DNA of 64,000 bases. It comes from Pisaster brevispinus (lineage: Eukaryota > Echinodermata > Asteroidea > Forcipulatida > Asteriidae). A program made the translations under genes and the position numbers. Each line of letters opens with the position of its first letter. Position 1 is the stretch's first letter. The notes beneath the pieces were generated by a model. That model saw only the letters and a program-made list of their open reading frames with translations. It was not told where the DNA came from and made no database searches. The DNA is taken from assembly GCA_023634235.1 (NCBI GenBank), contig JAMKCF010000083.1, forward strand, positions 248,001-312,000. The letters run 5' to 3'. This document shows, piece by piece, positions 54,985 through 64,000 of this stretch.

Positions 54985-57900
54985 TATTACAGTTTTTTTG
55001 TTTGTTCTTCTGTAAACTTATTTTTGATGAGACAATATTACACAGATTTGCTTATGTAGGTAATACCATCAGACTATAGCTAACTTTCGAGAGGACAGTG
55101 CCAATATACAGATGCTTTTGCTCCAACCAAGCCAGGACAATTATTAAGGTTTTACAAAATATGACTTGCAATTTTCTGATTATGTTGGTTATCATTTTTA
55201 AAATGATGAGTCACTCACTGATTATCTATTCAATGATACAAGTGGAAAGGATTTACATGTAGTTTACTTGAAATGTTCTGCCGACTCGGTCCTGATTTTT
55301 ACAATAAAAATGAAACCCTGTCTGTCATGCCATGCAATCGAAAGGGAAAATATTATTTAACGAGCAGGCGATTTCGTTAATGAACCCCCTATAGCTTGTT
55401 TGCAGTCGAGAGCTCTTTGCCGGCTGGAGTACTGTTACCATCGAGACGTACTCCCTGTTAATTAATATACCCCCATGAGACACAACCCGGAAAGCTGCAA
55501 CATTGTCCGAGTCAAGAAACACCATCTCAGTCTCTGCGCTCCCTTTAATTGAAAACACGTGAGCGTAAGAGAGGCCAGTTGAGTCCATAGGCGTACATAA
55601 CGGCTGCCCCGCGGCTAGGTCATCGCAATAATATAATACTTATTTGAATAATACTATTATAGAAACAAGTGCAGTGATATAATCCAAGGCTTCATTGTGA
55701 TAATGGATGCCCTTTTGATGTACGAAATGAGTGCAGTGATTATATAATCCAAGGCTTCGTTAGGATAACGATGCCCTGTTGATGGACTATTAGCTCCTGT
55801 CAACAAAGTCCAGGGAGTTCAACCGTTGTGGTTACTCTTTGCCTTGCACAATTCTTAGTGTCATTCAGTAAGTTAAGAACCGTCAAACATAGAGACTGTT
55901 TGCCTGGTTGAATTGCAATCTGGTGTTGCCGATGTATCTACAAACCTGTAGACTCGTTGCCATGGAACTCTGTTGAATGAAGAGAGATTCACGGGGTCTC
56001 TTCTACCAACAGCAGGGCTCGATTCCATGGAAATCTTGGTTGGTAACCGATGTATTTACCTACAATACTGTACTCTGTTACCAGTGATTAAAAGGTCAGC
56101 AAATGGCCTAGAAAATGTTAACAGCTTTTGAGTGGGGCCCTTCATATAAGCACATTGATGGAATCAAGTACACGATGGGCTACTTTCGAAAAACAAGAAC
56201 TTGAGTGTAAGGGGAAGCAATATTGAAAAAAATAAAAACATTCTTCATCCCTATGCAAATATTACATCTATTAAGAACTTGATTAATTTCAATCTGTAGT
56301 CCACTCCCTATTAGACCATCTTCCAGAGACGTAGTTTCGTCTAAAACACAGTTAAGTCAGAAAAGGAGCACTCCAAAAACCCCTTTAATCTCCAGTGCCT
56401 ATTTTAATGGCCGTGTTGTACGATGGATATGACCGTATACGAAATCCAACGGGAAAAAAAACCCTTGTTCGTCGTTTTTACTAAAAACGTGATACCGGCG
56501 GCGTATAAATTTGAGGAATAATTCACAGGATGGTTGTATGGTGTTTATTGAAAGCCAGAGGATGCGAATTATAATGTACACTTCGGGTCCAAAAAATTCA
56601 CGTTTAATTTTCAGCTCGTAATAATATTACATGATGCCTGCCTGGAAACCTCGAAAGCAGGATCTTCCCTCAGGATTTGATAATGAAATTGTGCTGAGTT
56701 TATCTTGGCCCGAGTTGCATATGCTAGGCGAAGGTCGTTGATTGTTACAACATGATGTATGTCGTAGCGAAACGGGGGTTTTCCATAATGTTTATCCAAC
56801 ATTTGAAAAATCCTATATTAGGCCCTATTTCAGATTTATTTTTGTTTCTCTTTCTTTTCAACACCAACAATATTAGACCACGTACTCGGTTAAAGCACAT
56901 ACGCCATAAGTGCATTTGGAGAACATTTTGTGAAAGAATGGACACGTTATTTAACATTATTTTTGTGGACCGAACGTGACGTGGGTGGCGGAGTACAAGT
57001 TGAGGTAGGCGTTCCCAAAGACTGATTTTCAATACAGATCAATGATCATGTCTAATCAGTACAATGGAACATTTATTTCCATACTCTCACAGAATGTCAT
57101 AACAATTATTATACGGAAAGCAAGTAAAATAACCGTTTATTATAAATGAATAGAGACATTACTAATTGAAAGAAGAGCATAAAGGTTGACTTGACTGAGT
57201 CAGAAGTTGTAAAAAAAACCACCTTAAAAACCCCCCAAATAAGCCTTTTGTCAGATAGGACGAAACCCATATACCAAACAAGACGGGCCAACAGACAAAA
57301 CACTAGACTAGACCCATCAAGTATCTTAAATGTAGATGAAAAAAATAAATAAAATAAACGAAGCCCTTAAAAAACAACAGTTACACCCAGAGCATCTTGA
57401 GGAGAAAAAGCTATGACGTACATCGAGAAAGAACACTTGAAGAAGATTGTACTTTATGTTGAGGTACAACCAAAGACATCAATAAAGGGGGAGGGGCATT
57501 CACTGTGAATTATTTTGATCCCATTGGGGGGGGGGGGTGACTCCCGCCACCATGGTGACTGCACTGGTGGAGTTCAATATAACTGAGCTAAAATATTACA
57601 TCTGCCAAAATATTATAAAGGGCAAACAAGTTGTTGGATGAAAAAGGGGGCTTGTAAACGCAAGGCTACTCGCATGCGATCATTAGAAATGGCTGCGACC
57701 AATATTGCCTCAAATTAAGCATAAAGTCATACATTTTAAATTATTAGAGTACAATTTTTTTTAAACTAGTCGATTGGATTGACGTTTAACTACAACATTC
57801 CCGTTTGTGGCTCTCGGATAGATGGCTTTTCTTTAAAACATGTCAAAATTCATTTTGTTAGGTGTTAAGAATGATGTAGTGCTATTATTTAATAACTGAC

Positions 57901-60900
57901 AATCATTGCAACTAGTTACGCAACTAGACTGTTTATAAATTTCGATTCTCCGTGTCCGTTATAATTAATTAACAACAGGTGTACGTGCTGTTTTGTAGTA
58001 TGTTAAGTGCTTGTAGTTTACAGCTATATGGTTTGATTTGTTTTAGATGTAGGCTCAACACAAATAGTTCTTTTTAGGGATATAAAGTTTTATAAGAACA
58101 GTAGTTTGTTTTATTTAGACTGAACATACAAGAATAGTTGTGTCATACTTTTGACATACCAACGATCGTAGATTGTAGGCTTTAATAAACATGCACAATG
58201 GCTGAAACGACGTTTTACAAAGCTCAGAACGGTACTATATCAGTGCATCTGTGTGTCAGTAAAATGCCAATAAGATAAGTAGAAGCATAACATACAACGT
58301 CATATACTGATTGTTGTACATGGTATTACTTTTTTTATTATGTAGAGGGTTGGGTCCCTTGTACCAAGTTAGAACTGTCATCTATCTATGCTTGTACCTG
58401 TTCGTTTACAATATTGACCCGGGAGTCAATGTCCTTAGTGTATACAGTGTAGTGCGAATTGTATTATGTGACACGGCGTTTAGAAGCTTACCCGTTACTC
58501 CCAAAGTAGTGAGCACGGCACAATCGCAGCTTGTATATGACGTGCGTGCAAAGGGCCGTGATCAAAAGCCCAATGTTTTCCTCATTGGCTCTTATGATAG
58601 ATTTCCTATATCGGTATAAACACTATAGGCCTTCAAACGAACGCTCACGTTCTTTCCTTTAGCCCCGGCAATCACGGGAATATAGTTTTGTAACGGTTGT
58701 GGTTTTTCATATATCACAGTTTCTACAGGTTTTGGGAAACTAAGCTGACTGTTTAAGGGCCCATAGATTACAAATTAACATATTTTCATTGTTTGTGATT
58801 GAATAATCACCGGACAATTTCATTGTTTAAGATGGGCGGATATTATAATATTATGAATGTAGTTTTTAATGAATGCGTTTGCAGCAGAACGTGCTACGCT
58901 ATAGGCCCACTGATCGATTCCCCTTTTTTTGTTAATGGCCTCATTTAAATTGAGTTTGGCATGGACTATAATGCCGTACTATAAATATTTAATTCTTCAT
59001 TGGTCTTTTTTTTTTTAGGTCAGTGCAACAGTAAGCTTTGCATGTGATCATAGCCGGGCACACTGAAATAATGTTACCCATTATAGTTAATTCCATAAAG
59101 GTACCAAATCCACCTTTTAGGAAAGGCGTTTTTTTTTAAGTCTTAGATGCTAGATTGATTTAAATGACTGTGTTTGATTATTAATATTATAATAAGACAA
59201 ATATTATGTATTAAAAAATATATATATGCAAGTTGTCATAGAATAAGCCTATGAATATTTTGAGAATTGCGGGTTGGGGGGGGGCAATGCCCCCAAATTC
59301 GGGTGCAGCAAGAAATAAAAACAGACTTTTTACCCGGTATTAGAAATCAGTACTTATGTTTTTATCTGGCGTCAAATTTCAGGCAAATCAACCCCTCTGC
59401 CTGCCTTCGGGAGTCTCCATACGCACATGGTCTCTGCGATAGGGTTGAAACGTCAGACCATTGTTAGTTTTTGCCAAACTTTGGCAACTTTAGTAATTAA
59501 ACCTTTATTATTTGTTTTTCTTCGGACCAAATTAGCATAATAAAAATATACATAAATGTCTCAAAATTTTGACAGGCGGTAATTACTTTCACTCATTGTT
59601 CTTTCTCTTATTTCCAGTTAATGAATCTGTACTGTGGACAAAACCTAAAGTCTCAAGCAATTACCCCCCCCCCCCCCCCACACACACACACACACACAAA
59701 AACACCGGATAAATGAACAATGGGTGCATAAATAAGGCTGGCCAAATGATGAATATCTATATCATGAATAACCCCATCATCAGTTATCAGGGCTGGCTTG
59801 CCGAGAAATTAACAATTGGTGTTCATCGTCCTATTACAGAAAGTACAACTCTACTAATTACTTACTAGCAACGAATGTGACAAAGATGGATGGTAATGAT
59901 ATTGTCTTATATAGCCTATAATGTGCGATCTTTCATCCACTGATATCAGCATACATTAAAATTATGATGCAAACTGTCGGCAAAATATATCAAACAATCA
60001 ACATCAATCGGCCATAACTGCTCATTACCGGTACGTGACCAGATTTGAGTGAAATTGTTAACATCTGATGCAGATGATGTAGCCCCGACTTGAAAGTGAA
60101 GTAAAATGCATTTATTAAGTCCTAACTCAAATTTCATCAGTTGTGTGTCATACTTCTGATTATGAAAATTCAAATTATATATTTATAATAATTGTAAATG
60201 TTATGCAGACGATGAAATGATAAAGATTGAAATTAAATATCAATTACTCCATGAACTACGAACAAGGAAAGACACAGCCTTTCGATTTAATTTACGGAAA
60301 AACCTCATAGTTATTACCAATCAGGGCATGCATGCCACTCATTTCATGGAGTGGTGATTTGAACCCCGTTTTCCAGTTTCAATTACAAGCAGTGTTCCTG
60401 CGTCACTCTATTGTCACGTTACTTCCTGATTTATAACGACAGCATGGCCATCATGGTGTCAGTCTTGCAATTGACCCAACCGATCAATTGTTTACCATAA
60501 CCGAACTATAGAACCACGGATATTGCAATAGATTTATTTGTTAATTAGTGTTTGACCTGATCTACCGAAACCAACTACCGGGTCCGTACTTAATTATTGG
60601 TGCAGTTTTCTCGATCAAAGCACGTGTGTCATTGTTATGCGATCTTGGAGACTGTCAGTGTTGTCGATTAGTAATATTAAAATGTAATTATGTTTGTTGT
60701 GGTGTTTGTTTTGTTGTTGCTGCTGCTGTTGTTGTTATTATGGGGTTGTTTTGGGGTTTTTTTTTTGGGGGGGGGGCTGATGTTGCTTCGTAATACGGAG
60801 GGTGGACTTTGCAAACAAACACTAGACATAAACAAAATATTTGTTTTTGTTAATTTTTGTTGAAATAGTTTACTTTTTATAATGATCACTCAAAAGTAAA

Positions 60901-61330
60901 AACAAAACATACATTAAAAAACAAACACCTGGTAATTATCAACAAAATATAATTAAAAAATTCCAAGCTGGTCCAACAGGAAAATGGTTCCGGAACTTAA
61001 TTTCCGTTATTTCTTCAACCTGACGTATTTGATCTTCATATTGCACACAACTCCACAAGTCACACAGTTTGTGTATTTACCTGAACGTAACCTGGATTTT
61101 GCCTAGTCTACTTTGTATGCGGTACGCACTGCGTGACGACCAATGCTGTGTGCATAATCACAGTGATATACATGAAGGTCTCGTTTATTTCCTCGTCACG
61201 TCATCTGTTCCACCCGACAAAGCTCGGACAAAAACCCAAACTGAGTCCTATCCACATGAACTCTTCCCACAACGTAGTTTTACAGCTCGCGAGCGCCTAG
61301 TACAGTTGCGTTGGGATCTGGGGGTCTTTA
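54985..61330. other. intergenic region between SUR and the GPCR gene
   Basis: No confident exon. Seen here: a diverged tandem duplication (55669-55785; AGTGCAGTGAT...ATAATCCAAGGCTTC twice), poly-G/C tracts (57526-57537, 59276-59283, 59664-59679 followed by an AC microsatellite), and a TTG/TGC-rich tract (60700-60780). 5' untranslated exons or enhancers of the GPCR may lie here but cannot be recognised. Confidence 0.5.
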
Positions 61331-62554
61331 ATGATGGAAGGCAGCGATAATGACAGCACTTGGAATGGGTTTGAAACGACAGCCGTACCCGATGTACAGT
61401 CGCATGATGCATCTGTTTTCCTCGGTGTTCTTCTGGTTCTGCTATCGGTCATAAGCATTCTAGGGAACATTGCAACGATATGGGCATTCAAATCCAACCA
61501 CAAGCTCCGTCATAAAAACAGCAATCTACTGATTCTGGGATTGTCGTGTTTCGATCTGGTCATCGGTGCTACGGGGCTACCTACTGCTGCAATACAAGCC
61601 GGCTTTGGAACCTGGCCGCTAGGGAGGGATGTTTGCGTGATCAGTGCTCTCTTCTCAGTAGTCGGCGTGTCCGGTGGAATGTACACGGTCACAGCTATCA
61701 ACATCGACCGGTACTTACTCGTGTCAAGAGATTACTCAGTCTATCTACGAATCCAGTCCTCAAGAAATCTGAAACTACAGATCGCCGGGTTCTGGTTGCT
61801 GGCAGTGTTGATCGGCTTGAGTGAAACGATCATCTGGACTGCCGGTGGGACGGCGGAGGTTGAGAAACTGATAGACTACAAGAATGACTGCCGCTCACCG
61901 GTGAGAACCGACCCTAAGTTCGCTATTGCAACCTCAGTCATCCTCTTCGCCATTCCTTTTTTCATTATGATCGTATCCAATCTGCGTTTTGTTGTATTGC
62001 TCCGTCGACGTCTTCGCAGACGCTACACCTTCAGTATCAGGAGTAACGACGCAACATCAAGAAAGGGCGTCAATGGATCGGGGAGTATTGCGTCTTCCCA
62101 GAAAGAGAAAGATGTTCAAGCTGACCCCGAGGAAGTCCAGGCAATGACAGCGAACAAAACTCCCGAGGACGCAGACGGACCCCACCCCGACGCGTCCACC
62201 CCATCAGTCCCTTCCGTTATTAAATCCAGCGCCAATGAAAGTCACCACCCTGAATTGAGCAAGAAGTCCAGTTCAGTCAAGATGAAAAACAGGTACATAA
62301 AACCCGCTGTAAGACTTGCGATTCTTATGAGTGTCTTCGCCTTCTGTTCTCTTCCTTATCCCATATTTGTCTTACTAGCTGATACAAAGTGTAGTGACTG
62401 TGCCGTGCTTGTCGCTAGGAAGCACCTGTCCAATTTGTTACTCACAAACTCTGCCCTCAACCCATTTGTGTATGCCGTTATGCATCGTCAGATAAGACGG
62501 TTTTATTCTCAAAAGTTCAATTCGATTTTTTGTCGACGAAAACGGTATATTTAG
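61331..62554 (+). CDS. class A (rhodopsin-like) GPCR, orphan, intronless
   Basis: One exon, 407 codons. Seven hydrophobic segments: about 28-53, 63-90, 100-131, 149-172, 197-224, 325-350 and 363-385. Class A marks: GN at 45-46 (N1.50), SCFD with D75 (2.50), C102 (3.25) pairing with C187 in loop 2, DRY at 126-128, W155 (4.50), P209 (5.50) and NPFVY at 377-381. A sequon NDS lies at residue 7. Odd points: the TM6 motif is CSLP, so W6.48 is Ser340; position 3.32 is Ser, not the Asp of amine receptors; and intracellular loop 3 is long (about 225-322), basic at both ends and Ser/Pro/Glu-rich in the middle. The ligand is unknown. Intronless class A receptors are commonly expanded in echinoderms and amphioxus. 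The first ATG is followed directly by a second, so the start is uncertain by one residue. Confidence 0.93.
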   Translation: MMEGSDNDSTWNGFETTAVPDVQSHDASVFLGVLLVLLSVISILGNIATIWAFKSNHKLRHKNSNLLILGLSCFDLVIGATGLPTAAIQAGFGTWPLGRDVCVISALFSVVGVSGGMYTVTAINIDRYLLVSRDYSVYLRIQSSRNLKLQIAGFWLLAVLIGLSETIIWTAGGTAEVEKLIDYKNDCRSPVRTDPKFAIATSVILFAIPFFIMIVSNLRFVVLLRRRLRRRYTFSIRSNDATSRKGVNGSGSIASSQKEKDVQADPEEVQAMTANKTPEDADGPHPDASTPSVPSVIKSSANESHHPELSKKSSSVKMKNRYIKPAVRLAILMSVFAFCSLPYPIFVLLADTKCSDCAVLVARKHLSNLLLTNSALNPFVYAVMHRQIRRFYSQKFNSIFCRRKRYI

Positions 62555-62667
62555 AAGTTGGATTTCTAAGGGAAATGCATTCATTGATGGGAAGTGATAA
62601 CTCTGCATCAGAACAGGAAATTGGAGGAACAATGAAAAGGAGTGTGAATACGAACTGTATGTATGAC

Positions 62668-62673
62668 AATAAA
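62668..62673 (+). terminator. candidate poly(A) signal for the GPCR
   Basis: AATAAA about 115 bases after the stop codon, in the context GACAATAAAACACC. Confidence 0.55.
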
Positions 62674-62792
62674 ACACCTTTATTATCGTAGCCCTAGCTA
62701 AACAATGGAAACTAAACCATGAAAATGACGTGTCAGGATGTTTGAGAATGACGAGCCGATTTAGAACAAAGAAGGTAACAGTCAGTCTGATC

Positions 62793-63134
62793 CAGTGGTG
62801 CACCCAAGGGGAGACTTGGGGGAATCAAACCTCCTTCTAAGTCCTGCTAAAAAAGATTAATTTATTTGTTTCCTTTTTATTAGAGAGAAAAAGATAAAAG
62901 TAAAAGGGAAACATATTACCACCAAAGGAGCGTAGAGGCGACGAAAGGAGGCTCATCCCAAACTTCTGCTGCTCTGTACAGAGTTTCAAACTGTACTATA
63001 CATGAGCCACACCCTAGCCCCTCCACAACCCCCATCCCTCCACAAACCCCACCACTTCACAATCCATCCCCACCCCTACACCTGCCGATCTTATTTCCAA
63101 GCTCCGTCAAAAGAAACATCTGGGTGCGCCACTA
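62793..63134. mobile_element. possible terminal-inverted-repeat element
   Basis: CAGTGGTGCACCCA (62793-62806) is matched, inverted with two differences, by TGGGTGCGCCACTA (63121-63134). The 340-base interior has no coding sequence and a C-rich stretch. The CAGTGG... start is common for DNA transposon ends. Confidence 0.45.
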
Positions 63135-64000
63135 AATTCAAAGCCCCTAAAGGGACACATGATGAAAACAAATTTACGTACCAAGAAATAGAGTTATTTA
63201 TTTCGTGCTTACGAAATTATATTTTGCGCTCGAAATTAATCTGTGTGTTTATTCCCAGATTATAAAAAAAGAATTGAATATGAGCTATATAAATTATAAC
63301 CAAACATGCAAATGCGTGTTTAAACCAATTTACATATTATTTTTCAATCATTGTTCAAACTCATTTAGTTGTTTATTACATGTTTGGCAATATTTCGTTT
63401 TCTTTGACTCAAAAGAGCCGATTATGAACTTGATACAGTTTGGAGCATTGATTGTTCTTCAGTTGAAAGTAAACCGTGTGTGCTGGATGATGTTCCAGAG
63501 AGGATTTCTCTTGAAATCAAGTCAGTGTTTCACTGCTGTCTCTTTCTGTATCAATGTTTATGTGCAATCTGCATCTGCATTGTGAATGCTCATACTGGTA
63601 CATATGAACGGTTGTAAATGTTTATATATGAATAAAGCCAAATATTAACGAACCATAAAATGCTTTCAAAGATGAGATACAATTAGCTATCATTGCAATT
63701 TGAACTTATTAAAGTATTTATACGGAACATAATTTATAAACTTATTTAAGAGAAAGTTAACCAATATTTAATGATACTATAATTGGAAGGTTATCGTTTT
63801 AAGAGCAATTCCCGGAGATCTCTCTGTTAAAATCACGTTGTACATATTTGTATTAGGCATATACTACATTGTTCTCAAACAAAAGAAAATCGTTTCCTCA
63901 GCTATACGCAAATGTCCGTAAGATAAGTTACCAGAGGCCGAGTGTTTAATTATTGTAGGATGCGGTAATTATCTATGAACGTATTTTGTAATAACTGCAG
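63135..64000. other. right-edge intergenic sequence
   Basis: AT-rich. The open frames seen are short and have no recognisable motif. AATAAAG at about 63631 could be a polyadenylation signal, but no gene is attached to it. Confidence 0.4.

Noticed and set aside
55325..55588. Minus-strand frame of 87 codons downstream of SUR
   Set aside because: Unbiased composition, no motif, no splice context I can defend; probably chance.

Overview
This window is nuclear DNA of an intron-rich animal. It contains split genes with GT-AG introns, tRNA-derived SINE-like repeats, non-LTR retrotransposon tails, MITE-like inverted-repeat elements and many minisatellites. There is no bacterial gene organisation. 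The repeat style (short elements ending in GGGCCCAATTTCATA, abundant poly-C tracts) and the protein similarities suggest a marine invertebrate deuterostome, most likely an echinoderm. That placement is an inference from pattern memory, not a search result.

Four protein-coding genes can be supported. (1) 1839-8454 (+): the last six exons of a regulatory (beta/gamma type) subunit of mitochondrial NAD-dependent isocitrate dehydrogenase; its 5' exons lie left of the window. (2) 15216-12707 (-): a complete four-exon gene for a 284-residue type I membrane protein with a signal peptide, one EGF module, one membrane helix and an acidic tail with two PPxY motifs. I do not recognise its family. (3) 21114-54659 (+): a complete sulfonylurea-receptor gene (ABCC8/ABCC9 type). 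Its 31 coding exons join in frame to 1579 codons plus stop, nearly the length of vertebrate SUR1. It has TMD0, the L0 linker, TMD1, NBD1, TMD2 and NBD2. (4) 61331-62554 (+): a single-exon class A G-protein-coupled receptor of 407 residues, orphan by sight.

Region by region: 1-1838 holds a 45-bp minisatellite and LINE fragments. 1839-8454 is the IDH3 gene, with an 83/82-bp array, SINEs and a foldback element in its introns. 8455-12706 is intergenic, with a MITE, a CCAAT/TATA pair and a cluster of CRE sites. 12707-15216 is the EGF-TM gene. 15217-21102 is the divergent intergenic region between the EGF-TM and SUR genes and probably holds 5' untranslated exons of SUR. 21103-54659 is SUR, whose introns are full of tandem arrays (225-bp higher-order repeat, 27-bp, 40-bp and 65-bp). 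54660-61330 is gene-poor. 62555-64000 follows the GPCR.

Functional links: SUR subunits assemble with Kir6 channels into ATP-sensitive potassium channels that read the ATP/ADP ratio, and IDH3 is a TCA-cycle step set by the same ratio. Their neighbourhood is probably coincidental; no operon-like logic is expected in an animal genome.

The most unusual structure is at 51144-51925. The 3' end of SUR coding exon 28, together with its 5' splice site, has been amplified into an 11-copy, 65-bp array, which puts ten decoy splice donors directly after the real one. Using any decoy without further splicing would bring in an in-frame stop.
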